This document shows, piece after piece, positions 44,142 to 54,664 of a DNA stretch of 64,000 nt. How positions within the stretch are numbered: the first letter of the stretch is position 1; each line of letters begins with the position of its first letter. Made by a program: the position numbers and the translations under genes. The DNA is from Verrucomicrobiota bacterium (GTDB taxonomy: Bacteria > Verrucomicrobiota > Verrucomicrobiia > Limisphaerales > J093), in NCBI GenBank assembly GCA_016716505.1, contig JADJWF010000004.1, positions 496,001 through 560,000 on the forward strand, in the 5' to 3' direction. Under the pieces are notes generated by a model that saw only the letters and a list, made by a program, of their open reading frames with translations, was not told the origin of the DNA and did no database searches.

Positions 44142-45059
44142 ATGATCGTCAAGATCCTCTGCTCCTGCGGCACCAAGTACAGTTTCGAGGTCGAGCCGGT
44201 GAACGGCCGCCTGCCCGCGCCGGTTAACTGCCCGAACTGCAACGTGGACGGGACCGAAGCCGCCAACGAGTACGTCCGGCAAATGCTGGCCGCCGCTCCG
44301 GCGCCCGCCGTGAAGGTGGTCCCGACGCCCGCGGCGATTTCGACGCCACCTTCGCCAACGGCGACCGGTCCGGGCGCCGCGCCGCCAGCCGCCCCCGCCC
44401 CACTCGCGAAGAAGCGCGGCTACGGCGAGCCGAACATCCTGATGGGCACGCTCGGCGCGGTCGGCGCGGCCTTGCTGGGGATGCTGGTCTGGTACTTGAT
44501 CATCGTCTCCACCAACACCGAGTTCGGAATCATTGCGTGGGGCGTGGGCGGCCTGACTGGACTGGGCTGCCGGCTGCTCGGCGGGGGCTACAGCCAGAAG
44601 CTCGGGATCATTGCCGGCGCTTGCGCGTTCGTGGCGATCGTCGGCGGCGAGTACCTCGCGACGCGCTCGGCCTACAACAAGTTCCTCGATGCGATGATGG
44701 ACGAAGCTTGGGAGCAGCACCTGGCCTACGCCAAAGAGGCGGACCAACTCACCACGGACGACGAGATCAAAGCCTTTCTCGCCAAGCACGGTTCCGAAGA
44801 GGGGGAACCGGCCATCGCTCCCGAAACGATCACGGCCGACCAGGTCCGGGAGTTTCGCCAGGAGGATTTGCCTGAACTGAAGAAGATCGCCCGCGGCGGC
44901 ACCTCGAAGGCGGGATTCGAGCGAAAGGTTCGGGAGCACCTCGACGCGGCGGAGATGCAGTCGCTGATCCTCAAGGACAGCTTCAGTCTCTGGACGCTGT
45001 TGTGGCTGTTCCTGGGCGTGGGCACGGCGTACCGCCTCGGCGTGGGGGCAACGGAATAG
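44142..45059 (+). CDS. Membrane protein with N-terminal zinc ribbon
   Basis: 305 residues. The first 35 hold two CxC/CxxC pairs (CSCGTKYSF and NCPNCNVDG), a zinc-ribbon arrangement. A Pro/Ala linker follows, then three hydrophobic segments (GTLGAVGAALLGMLVWYLII, LGIIAGACAFVAIVGGEYLA and FSLWTLLWLFLGVGTAYRLG near the C-terminus) with a charged helical region between the second and third. Such zinc-ribbon membrane proteins are frequent in Planctomycetota and Verrucomicrobiota, with no known function. It is convergent with the esterase gene. Confidence 0.75.
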   Translation: MIVKILCSCGTKYSFEVEPVNGRLPAPVNCPNCNVDGTEAANEYVRQMLAAAPAPAVKVVPTPAAISTPPSPTATGPGAAPPAAPAPLAKKRGYGEPNILMGTLGAVGAALLGMLVWYLIIVSTNTEFGIIAWGVGGLTGLGCRLLGGGYSQKLGIIAGACAFVAIVGGEYLATRSAYNKFLDAMMDEAWEQHLAYAKEADQLTTDDEIKAFLAKHGSEEGEPAIAPETITADQVREFRQEDLPELKKIARGGTSKAGFERKVREHLDAAEMQSLILKDSFSLWTLLWLFLGVGTAYRLGVGATE

Positions 45060-45075
45060 TCCCAGCGGCCCCGGA

Positions 45076-46149
45076 TCACGCCTTCGCCCGGCTCGCGCTC
45101 CGGCGGCCGCGGCGAGGTCTGGCCGCACCGGCCTTGGCGGTCGCTGGAGCCTCCGGCGGGAACAGGAATTCCAGCGCCCGCCAGACCCGTTGCCGCCAGT
45201 AAAACTCGTTGTGCTGGCTGCGCCGCGCTTCGCTCCACTTGTCCTCGCGCAGCCCGGCTGCTTTCAAGGCGGTGTCATCGAGCGGGGTCTCATCCACGAA
45301 GTGCAACAGGTCGCGGCCGTCCCGCCAGCCGAGGCGCCGCAACTCGGCCACCACGGCCTCGGTTTGTTTCCGATTGTCGTCGCCCCCGCTGTAGTCCACG
45401 ACGCCGCTGTCCAGGTAGAGCCGAATCGGCTTCGGCGGGCCGGAATGGTCCTTGAGCACGCGCTCGATGAACCACCGGCCCTCGATTTGGAACGAGCCCG
45501 ACAAACTCGCCGCCTGGCCGAAGACCTCCGGATGCGCCCAGGCCAGCGAGACGCTGACGATCCCGCCCAGCGACGCCCCGATCAGGCCGGTGTGCGCGGG
45601 GTCGGAGAGGGTGCGGTACTCGCGATCCACGCGCGGCTTGAGCTCTTCGCGCAAGAAGCGGGAGTACGCCTCGAAACGCGCGTTGCTCCCCGGCTCCGGC
45701 GGCGGACGTTTGAGCGCGGCCAGTTGCTCTGGCATGTATTGGCGCGCGAAGCCGCGATACTCCACGTAACGGTGCTCGGTGGCATCCACGGCCACCATGA
45801 TGATTTCCCGCAGGCGGCCCGCCGCCGCGAGCTCCGTCGCGATCCGGTCCAATTCCCAACTGCCCCAGCCGAAGGCCGCATCGCGGCCCGCGGTGGTGAA
45901 GGCATTCTGGCCGTCATGCACATAAAGCACCGGGTATCGCCGCGTCGGTTCCGCATGGTAAGATGCCGGCAGATACACGCGCACCATGCGCTCGGCGCCG
46001 AGCGCCGCCGAAGGCAGCCGCTCCTCCCGAACCACCCCGCCCTGTCCCCCTGTCAGAACCTGACTCATACACATCGCCGCCGCGCACCCTGCCCACCAGG
46101 GCGTCGCGCGGATACCTGCCGTCTGCGAACGTCGCTCTTGCCTCGCCAC
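45076..46149 (-). CDS. Exported esterase, enterochelin-esterase/IroE-like alpha/beta hydrolase
   Basis: About 357 residues from the GTG at 46149, chosen because a promoter ends 8 nt upstream and a signal-like segment follows; other starts (GTG 46233, ATG 46074) are possible. Domain: RMVRVYLPASYH and RYPVLYVHDGQNAF (oxyanion side), nucleophile elbow GLIGASLGGIVSVSLAW, later HFVDETPLDD near the acidic residue and RRSQHNEFYWRQRVWRALEF with the catalytic His. This layout is the esterase D/Fes family, which hydrolyses ester-linked substrates including siderophores or feruloyl sugars. The C-terminus is a basic tail of Lys/Arg/Ala. Confidence 0.85.
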   Translation of the reverse strand: MARQERRSQTAGIRATPWWAGCAAAMCMSQVLTGGQGGVVREERLPSAALGAERMVRVYLPASYHAEPTRRYPVLYVHDGQNAFTTAGRDAAFGWGSWELDRIATELAAAGRLREIIMVAVDATEHRYVEYRGFARQYMPEQLAALKRPPPEPGSNARFEAYSRFLREELKPRVDREYRTLSDPAHTGLIGASLGGIVSVSLAWAHPEVFGQAASLSGSFQIEGRWFIERVLKDHSGPPKPIRLYLDSGVVDYSGGDDNRKQTEAVVAELRRLGWRDGRDLLHFVDETPLDDTALKAAGLREDKWSEARRSQHNEFYWRQRVWRALEFLFPPEAPATAKAGAARPRRGRRSASRAKA

Positions 46150-46157
46150 GCGCGCCA

Positions 46158-46187
46158 AGATTACCACGAGCACGGGGCGCAAACCAA
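46158..46187 (-). promoter_or_regulatory. Predicted leaderless promoter of the esterase gene
   Basis: Minus strand TTGGTT (46187-46182), 18-bp spacer, TAATCT (46163-46158), then 8 nt to the GTG at 46149. The -10 box is the best match in this set. Confidence 0.45.
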
Positions 46188-46389
46188 TCTGCGCCGTTCG
46201 GTCGCGAACGGTGCGATTCGGTTTCTCCACCACCGTCCGCGGCTCCGCTGCGCCGTCGGAATGGCCGATTGACGCCCCGCCCGTGCGACCTCAACCATTC
46301 CCCCGGTTCTATGACCAACCCAAACAGGCGATTCTACGCCGGGAACGGGTCGGGTGACGGTTGCGCCTCGCCGGTGGTCGGCTCTGTTC

Positions 46390-48207
46390 ATGGATAGCCT
46401 CGGCTTCCATCGCCCGCGCAACGTGGATTGGCGGCGGGCGGCGGCGCTGCTCTACGGGGACTGGGGAACGAGCAAGGCCTACGTCATCGGTCTCGCGTTC
46501 TTCTTCGCCGGCTACGCCTCCCTGCCCATCATCATCGCGGTGTGCCTGCTGACGGCCCTGGTCGGGTACAACTACGTGGTCGTCTGCCGGCATTTCCCGG
46601 AAGGCGGCGGTGTGTATTCGGCGGCCCGCCCGCAGAGCCGGAACCTCGCGGCCATTGGCGCGCTGTTGCTGGTGGCCAATTTCATCGTCACTGCGGCGTT
46701 AAGTTGCAACGCCGCGATGGCGTACTTCGGCGTGCCGCCCGGGGTGATGCTGCTGGCGACGACCGCCGGCATCGCGGGCGTGGGCTTGCTCAACTGGTTT
46801 GGGCCGAAACACACGGGCAGTCTGGCCGTAAGCCTGGCCATTCCGACCGTGATCGTGGTGGTGGCCATCATCGCGATGAGCGCGCCCCATCTCACGACCG
46901 CGCACCTTCAACCGCCCAAGGCCGATTTCCGCACCAACTGGCTCACGTTCGTCGGCATCATCCTCGCCCTCTCGGGCGTCGAGGCGATTGCCAACCTGAC
47001 GGGCGTGATGAAGCTCGATCCCGGCGCTTCGCCTGAGCGCCCGTCGGTCGCCGTCACCGCGCGCCGGGCCATCCTGCCGGTTGCGATCGAGGTCGTCGCG
47101 GGCACCATCTTGCTGGGTTGGGCGATGCTGTCGTTGGGACCCGAGCTGGCGCCGGATCCGCAGACGCAGCGCGACTACATGATCCGCTTCCTTGGCACGC
47201 AGTACGCCACGCTGACCTTTGGGCCGACGATCGGCATCCTCTTTGGCAGCCTGGTCGGTGTGGTGATCGGGCTGCTGCTGCTCAGCGCCGTCAACACAGC
47301 CATCGGCGCGCAAATCGGCCTGATTTATCTCCTGGCCCGGGACGGCGAGATGCCGCGCCCGTTCCGCCGGCTGAACCGGCACGGCGTGCCGTACTGGCCG
47401 TGGGTCCTGGCGACCCTGATGCCGGTGGTCACGGTGCTGATCGTCGGTGCGGACATCGAAGTCCTCGCGGGCCTGTATGCGATCGGCGTGGTCGGGGCGA
47501 TCGCCGTGAATCTCGGTTCCTGCACCGTCAATTTGAGCCTGCCCTTGCAGTGGTACGAACGGGCGGTCATGGGGGTCACGACGCTGGTCCTGGCGGCGGT
47601 GGAACTCACCATCGCGAAGACGAACAACGACGCCCTGTTCTTCGCGATCTGCGTGCTGGGGTCCGGCATGGCCCTCCGCAGCTTTGCCCAACGCAAGGCC
47701 GGCCTGCGCACGGTCACCTTGAGCCGGGAGATTGCCGAACAGGTCGCGCCGGCGGAGGTTCCGGAAACGCCCATCGAGTTGAAGCCCGGCCAAACCATCA
47801 TGGTGGCGCTGCGCGGCGTCACCCCGGTGCTCAAGTTTGCCCTCGAGGAGGCCAGGCTGCGCCAGGGCCGTCTCTACATCCTCTACGTGAAGGAACTCGC
47901 CGTCACGCTCCTCGGCTCCCCGGCCGCACCGGAGCGCCCGCGCTGGCAGAACGATCCCGAGGCCGCGCGCATCATGTCGCACGCTCTGGCCCTGGGACAG
48001 CAGTACGGAGTTCAAGTCTTCCCGCTGTACACCACCAGCGAAGACCCGGCCTCCACCATCCTGGACCTCGCCGCGACCATGGGGGTGGACATCCTCATGT
48101 TGGGAGCAGCCCAGCGCTCCCGCTTGCTCCAACTGCTCAAAGGCGATGTCGTCACCCGCGTCGCCCGCGGCCTGCCGGAAAACATCCAGTTGGTGATCCA
48201 CAGTTGA
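46390..48207 (+). CDS. APC-superfamily permease with C-terminal universal stress (UspA) domain
   Basis: 605 residues from the ATG at 46390. About 12 hydrophobic segments span residues 35-450: LLYGDWGTSKAYVIGLAFFF at the start, EGGGVYSAARPQSRN in the substrate-site loop of APC amino-acid/polyamine carriers, and LALSGVEAIANLTGVMKLDP. Residues about 470-605 form a USP domain: TIMVALRGVTPVLKFALEEA, then MLGAAQRSRLLQLLKGDVVT with the phosphate-binding Gly-Ser-rich end. The fusion suggests transport gated by nucleotide or stress signals. The substrate is unknown. Confidence 0.88.
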   Translation: MDSLGFHRPRNVDWRRAAALLYGDWGTSKAYVIGLAFFFAGYASLPIIIAVCLLTALVGYNYVVVCRHFPEGGGVYSAARPQSRNLAAIGALLLVANFIVTAALSCNAAMAYFGVPPGVMLLATTAGIAGVGLLNWFGPKHTGSLAVSLAIPTVIVVVAIIAMSAPHLTTAHLQPPKADFRTNWLTFVGIILALSGVEAIANLTGVMKLDPGASPERPSVAVTARRAILPVAIEVVAGTILLGWAMLSLGPELAPDPQTQRDYMIRFLGTQYATLTFGPTIGILFGSLVGVVIGLLLLSAVNTAIGAQIGLIYLLARDGEMPRPFRRLNRHGVPYWPWVLATLMPVVTVLIVGADIEVLAGLYAIGVVGAIAVNLGSCTVNLSLPLQWYERAVMGVTTLVLAAVELTIAKTNNDALFFAICVLGSGMALRSFAQRKAGLRTVTLSREIAEQVAPAEVPETPIELKPGQTIMVALRGVTPVLKFALEEARLRQGRLYILYVKELAVTLLGSPAAPERPRWQNDPEAARIMSHALALGQQYGVQVFPLYTTSEDPASTILDLAATMGVDILMLGAAQRSRLLQLLKGDVVTRVARGLPENIQLVIHS

Positions 48208-48310
48208 GAGATCGCCTCGGCCACGGTGCGGGATGGCCGTTGCTCCCGGCCAGTTGGTCCACGCGAAGCTGCTGTCGAGTCAGGCGGTCTGGCGGATGCG
48301 GGCCGCCAGC

Positions 48311-49171
48311 TCAGAAAAACTTGTCCGGATTCTCTGCCAGCCACTGGCGAAGTCCCGGCAGTTGAAAGCTGAGCAGCGCCTGCGCCTTGTCGCAGTTGAG
48401 CGAGGTATCTGGCGGGCGGGGGGATCCGCGATGCTCACGGAGGGAGCCGGGCCGAATCCGCGGCCGCAGTGCGGGACATCGCGCGGCGACGAGCTCGCCG
48501 ATCTCAAACCGTGACAGCCGTTCCGCCCCGGCCACGTGGAACACCCCGGGTACGTGCGCCAGCGCCAGTTCCCACACCGCGCGGGCCGTCACACTGGCGT
48601 CCAGCGGCGACCGAAACTCGTCCTTGTAGAGCGTCACTTCCCGGCCTTCCGCCCACGCGCGGCGAAGCTGCTCGTTGAAGGCGCGCTCCCCGGACAGCGA
48701 CCTGCCGCCATTGAGCGACGTGCGGATGACGACGTGCCGCGGGTGCAGCCGGACGCGGGTTTCGGCCTCGGCCTTGGTCGCGCCGTACACACTGAACGGA
48801 TTCACCGGGTCCGTTTCCCGATAGCCCCCCTTGGCGCCGTCGAAGACCAGGTCGGTCGAGAAAAAGACCAGGCGCGCGTCGCCGGCCAGGTCGGCAAGCA
48901 CGTGCGTGGCCTCAACATTGATCCGCCGGGCAAGTGCGGGATTCGCGTCGCAATCCGGGTTCCGGCTCAACGCCGCGCAATGGATGACAAGTCCGGGCCG
49001 GTCGGCCAGGAACTCGCGCCGCAGCGAGTGAAAGTCCGTCAGGTCCAGCTCGGCGCGGGTCAGAGCGCGCACTCGCCAGTCCGGCACGAACTGCGGCGCG
49101 GCGAGAAGCAGTTCGTGACCGATCAGGCCGGCGGCGCCGGTGATCCAGACGAGGGGTTGGTCAGAGGGCAT
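48311..49171 (-). CDS. RmlD-like NAD(P)-dependent sugar reductase
   Basis: 286 residues, extended SDR. VWITGAAGLIGHELL is the cofactor loop (GAxGxxG), INVEATHVLADLAGDA and LVFFSTDLVFDGAKGGYRE carry the STDYVFDG-type motif, and NPFSVYGATKAEAE supplies the YxxxK active site. This is the RmlD family (dTDP-4-dehydrorhamnose reductase), whose members also include MAT2B-like and other NDP-sugar reductases. No rmlA, rmlB or rmlC lies nearby, so dTDP-rhamnose synthesis is not established. Confidence 0.85.
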   Translation of the reverse strand: MPSDQPLVWITGAAGLIGHELLLAAPQFVPDWRVRALTRAELDLTDFHSLRREFLADRPGLVIHCAALSRNPDCDANPALARRINVEATHVLADLAGDARLVFFSTDLVFDGAKGGYRETDPVNPFSVYGATKAEAETRVRLHPRHVVIRTSLNGGRSLSGERAFNEQLRRAWAEGREVTLYKDEFRSPLDASVTARAVWELALAHVPGVFHVAGAERLSRFEIGELVAARCPALRPRIRPGSLREHRGSPRPPDTSLNCDKAQALLSFQLPGLRQWLAENPDKFF

Positions 49172-49260
49172 CGTCGTTCAGAGGGTGAGCGGTTGGGTTG
49201 CGGCGCGGATGGTGTCCGCCGCGGCTGCAGCGGGCTGGGCGAAAGAGGGACGCTTGGTCA

Positions 49261-50172
49261 TCACTGCGGGCCATCGCTGAACCGCCGGGTGAGATCGCCG
49301 TAGGCATCAATGCGCCGGTCCCGCAGGAACGGCCAGTGGGTGCGGGTGGTGTCCACTGCGGCCAGGTCCACTTCCGCGAGCAGGTTGGTTTCCTGCGCCG
49401 CGGGAGCTTTGGCCAGGATCTCGCCGGAGGTGCCGGCCACAAAGCTTTGGCCCCAGAACTCGATGCCCTCGCCCCCCACGTTCGGCAGCACTTCGAGCCC
49501 GACGCGGTTCACGGCCGCGACGTAGCAGCCGTTGGCCACGGCATGGGCGCGCTGAATCGTCTCCCAGGCAGCGTGTTGGCGCGCGCCGAGGGTGGCCTTC
49601 TCCGCCGGATGCCAGCCGATGGCCGTGGGATAGAAGAGGATTTCCGCCCCCTGGAGAGCCGTCAGCCGCGCGGCTTCCGGATACCACTGGTCCCAGCAAA
49701 TCAAGACGCCGATGCGGCCGTAGCGCGTGCTCCACGCGCGGAAACCCAGGTCGCCCGGGGTGAAATAGAACTTTTCGTAGTACAGCGGGTCGTCAGGGAT
49801 GTGCATCTTGCGATAGCGGCCGAGCAGCGAGCCATCCGCGTCAATCACCACCGCCGTGTTGTGGTAAAGACCGGGCGCCCGCCGTTCAAACAGGGACGCC
49901 ACGATCACCACGCGGCGCTGTCGCGCGAGCCGGCAGAACGCCTCCGTGCTGGGGCCGGGAATGGGTTCGGCCAGCGCGAACTGCGCGTGATCCTCGGACT
50001 GGCAAAAGTACGGCGAGCGGAACAACTCCTGCGTGCAGAGGATTTGGGCGCCGTCCTTCGCGGCGCGCTCGGCGGCGGCGAGAGCCGTCTTGAGGTTGGC
50101 GTTCGGCGACGCCGAACAAGCGTGCTGGAGGAGGCCGATCACCACCCGGCCGCCGCGCGAAGATCGTTTCAT
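49261..50172 (-). CDS. aguB: N-carbamoylputrescine amidase
   Basis: 303 residues, nitrilase fold. The catalytic triad is visible: Glu in ILCTQELFRSPYFCQ, Lys in GRYRKMHIPDDPLYYEKFYF and Cys in IGVLICWDQWYPEAARL. The FRSPYFCQ and DDPLYYEKFYFTPGD stretches are specific for AguB. The enzyme converts N-carbamoylputrescine to putrescine in the agmatine route. aguA (agmatine deiminase), the usual neighbour, is not adjacent in the window. The promoter is leaderless-type. Confidence 0.92.
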   Translation of the reverse strand: MKRSSRGGRVVIGLLQHACSASPNANLKTALAAAERAAKDGAQILCTQELFRSPYFCQSEDHAQFALAEPIPGPSTEAFCRLARQRRVVIVASLFERRAPGLYHNTAVVIDADGSLLGRYRKMHIPDDPLYYEKFYFTPGDLGFRAWSTRYGRIGVLICWDQWYPEAARLTALQGAEILFYPTAIGWHPAEKATLGARQHAAWETIQRAHAVANGCYVAAVNRVGLEVLPNVGGEGIEFWGQSFVAGTSGEILAKAPAAQETNLLAEVDLAAVDTTRTHWPFLRDRRIDAYGDLTRRFSDGPQ

Positions 50173-50178
50173 GCGAAG

Positions 50179-50207
50179 ACTCTAAGGACGCCCCCCCGCT
50201 CCGACAA
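50179..50207 (-). promoter_or_regulatory. Predicted leaderless promoter of aguB
   Basis: Minus strand TTGTCG (50207-50202), 17-bp spacer, TAGAGT (50184-50179), then 6 nt to the ATG at 50172. Confidence 0.45.
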
Positions 50208-50280
50208 GGCACGGGGTTCGGAAGGACACGCGTTTACGGGGAGCAACTGAACCAAGCGGCAACAAGCAGGACGCCTTGTC

Positions 50281-50685
50281 CTACTTCTTCGCCGCCTTCG
50301 CCTCGAAGACCAGTTCGCCCTTCTTGAAGTCCACGGTCACGCGGCTGTGGTCCGTGATTTCGCCGGAGATGAGTTGGCGCGAGAGCGGGGTTTCGAGGGC
50401 GCGCTGAAGGAAGCGCTTCAGCGGGCGGGCGCCGTGGACGGGATCGTAGCCTTCGCGGGCGATGTGCTCCTTGGCGGCGTCGGTCAGGTCGAGGGTGATG
50501 TGACGGTCGGCCAGGCGGGTGCGGAGGAGGGCAAGCTGGAGGTTCACGATCTTCTTGATGTCGGCCAGCGTGAGGGGCTTGAAGAGGACGGTGTCGTCCA
50601 CGCGGTTCGGGAATTCAGGGCGGAAGTGGGCGCGGAGTTCGGCCATGACCTTGCGCCGGATGCCTTCCTGGACGTCGCCGGACTT
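50281..50685 (-). pseudogene. Partial second copy of clpB, C-terminal part
   Basis: The minus-strand frame ending at the TAG at 50283-50281 gives the last 135 or so residues of ClpB: EGIRRKVMAELRAHFRPEF, GYDPVHGARPLKRFLQRALE and VDFKKGELVFEAKA. It is nearly the same as the intact gene's end at 51784-52190, with a few substitutions (for example PVHGARP for PVYGARP). At 50685 the similarity stops abruptly and unrelated sequence with a toxin-antitoxin pair begins. No start or NBD1 is present, so it cannot make a functional disaggregase. Confidence 0.85.
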
Positions 50686-50718
50686 GCAATCACGCCACAA
50701 CCACGCCACGCTTTTGCC

Positions 50719-50967
50719 GTGACAACATTCGTGCAACTTGATGGTTCCAATCGAATTGTCCTGCCCCTCAATCTGCGGCGGGCGGCTGGGGTTCCGCGCG
50801 GACAGAAGCTCAAGGCATCGGCGACGCCGGGGCGGATTGTGCTGGAGATGGAGCCAGTCAGCCAAGGCAAGGTCGTGAAACGCGGCAAGTTGAAGCTCTG
50901 GACCGGCGCGGTTCCCGCCACTCCGCTGGCGGAGGCTGTGGAGTCCGCACGCCACTACGAGCGATGA
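50719..50967 (+). CDS. AbrB/MazE/SpoVT-type antitoxin (VapB-like)
   Basis: 82 residues from the GTG at 50719. The N-terminal swapped-hairpin DNA-binding domain reads VQLDGSNRIVLPLNLRRAAG, the classical AbrB fold with V-LP-x-x-LR. The C-terminal half (RGKLKLWTGAVPATPLAEAV) would wrap the toxin. It overlaps the PIN toxin gene by four bases (ATGA at 50964). The pair sits inside the broken clpB copy. Confidence 0.85.
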   Translation: MTTFVQLDGSNRIVLPLNLRRAAGVPRGQKLKASATPGRIVLEMEPVSQGKVVKRGKLKLWTGAVPATPLAEAVESARHYER

Positions 50968-51365
50968 CCTTCCTGGACACCGGAATACTGGTCGGGGCGC
51001 TTCTCGAGCAGCATCCCGAACATGATGCCTGTCTTGAGGCGCTGGAAGAATCCGAGGCGCCGTTTACCGATGCCCACGCGCTGGCGGAGACGTTCGCCAC
51101 GCTCACGGGCTTCTACAAAGTGCCGGTCGCTGCCGCTGCGGAACTGACCCTCGGCTTGAAATCGAACCTGTCCGTCGAGCCATTGCCGCTGGCGGACTAC
51201 GAGACGGCCATCGGCGAAGCGCAACGTCGGGGCGTGATGGGTGGCGGCATTTACGATTCGCTCCACGCGACCTTTGCCCGGCGCAACGGAGCCAAGCGCA
51301 TTGTCACGCGCAATCCCTCCGACTTCGCCCACACGGCGCCCGACTTGGAAATCCTCACACCTTGA
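50964..51365 (+). CDS. PIN-domain toxin (VapC-like ribonuclease)
   Basis: 133 residues. The acidic metal site is present: FLDTGILVGALL (Asp), DAHALAETFATLTGF (Glu) and GGGIYDSLHATFARRNGAKR (Asp), followed by RIVTRNPSDFAH. VapC toxins cleave tRNA or rRNA when not held by their antitoxin. It is translationally coupled to the antitoxin gene. Length is normal for the family. Confidence 0.9.
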   Translation: MTFLDTGILVGALLEQHPEHDACLEALEESEAPFTDAHALAETFATLTGFYKVPVAAAAELTLGLKSNLSVEPLPLADYETAIGEAQRRGVMGGGIYDSLHATFARRNGAKRIVTRNPSDFAHTAPDLEILTP

Positions 51366-51379
51366 CTGGAATGGCGTGT

Positions 51380-51490
51380 GGCCCTGGCTCTCGGTGAGGC
51401 GGCCGTCATCGAGGAGTTGAAGGAAGACGTTGAAGACGTCGTGGTGGGCCTTCTCGATTTCGTCGAAGAGGACCACGCAATAGGGCCGGC
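51380..51490 (-). pseudogene. Second fragment of the partial clpB copy (NBD2 Walker B)
   Basis: 111 bp aligning without gaps to 52266-52376 of the intact clpB, with about six differences by eye. It encodes RPYCVVLFDEIEKAHHDVFN and VFLQLLDDGRLTESQG, including the NBD2 Walker B. In the intact gene the segment between this and the other fragment is only about 76 bp; here about 694 bp with the toxin-antitoxin pair replaces it. Confidence 0.85.
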
Positions 51491-51727
51491 TTGGGGGTCT
51501 TGCTCGATCTTGCGCCGGCCTTCCTTGATCTCCGCCAGGAGCGCCTCCGCCTGTTCCCGCGTGGCGACAATGATCTGGTAGGTGACGTTGTGGTCGCCGG
51601 TGACGCACACCCCATACTGGCCGGCCAGATTGAAGATGCTGCCGGTAACCGCCTTCTGGAATGCCAGCGGTGAATTCACACGGACGGAAGCTATGGGGCG
51701 CCTTCGCCGCGAGGAAGGCGAAATCAC
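51491..51727 (-). other. Unassigned coding-like fragment fused to the clpB remnant
   Basis: A minus-strand frame beginning at 51727 contains SIFNLAGQYGVCVTGDHNVT followed by REQAEALLAEIKEGRRKIEQ. It looks like real protein (a beta-strand with GDHNV, then a charged helix) and runs into the clpB remnant with a frame change near 51490. The GDxNV-helix layout is reminiscent of short effector-associated regions in bacterial defence proteins, but this is only a resemblance. It is probably another recombination remnant. Confidence 0.35.
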
Positions 51728-51783
51728 CGGGTCCGGCCCGCGCTGCCGGCAGGCCCGGTTGGAGAGGGGCGGAAGGCGCCGTC

Positions 51784-54392
<2,609 letters not shown>

Positions 54393-54402
<10 letters not shown>

Positions 54403-54500
54403 GACGTTCTGGGAGTAACAGCTCGGCAGCGCGGCCTCCACGTGACGGGCTCACGCCACGCGGCACGGCAGACAGGCTGAGAGCGGCTTGGGAAGTTCAT
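54393..54500 (-). other. Possible 35-codon leader ORF coupled to clpB
   Basis: A minus-strand ATG at 54500 is preceded by GGAGGATCGCGAA, a consensus Shine-Dalgarno at 8 nt. The frame runs 35 codons (MNFPSRSQPVCRAAWREPVT...) and its TGA at 54395-54393 overlaps codon 3 of clpB. Such an arrangement could deliver ribosomes to the clpB start, which has no ribosome site of its own. Composition is ordinary and no homology is known, so it may be chance. Confidence 0.3.
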
Positions 54501-54664
54501 TTCGCGATCCTCCAAGAGCCGTTCGGTGTCCGCGCTTCAGCGGTGTGGTGCGCCGTGGCCGCCCGAAGGCTGGACACCAAACGCATGTTCCCAACACGCT
54601 CTGAGAGTCTCGTGACGCGCAGGGTGGAGGGACCTCGAGGATGGTGCAATGCGGGAATGAGATT

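Noticed and set aside
46699..48201. 500-codon minus-strand frame
   Set aside because: Antisense shadow of the APC-USP permease; Asp/Arg/His-rich without motifs.
50281..50685. A functional short ClpB
   Set aside because: Lacks NBD1, the M-domain and NBD2 Walker motifs and has no start; it is a fragment of a duplicated 3' end.
50686..51379. Insertion sequence carrying the toxin-antitoxin pair
   Set aside because: No transposase, terminal inverted repeats or target duplication seen at the junctions.
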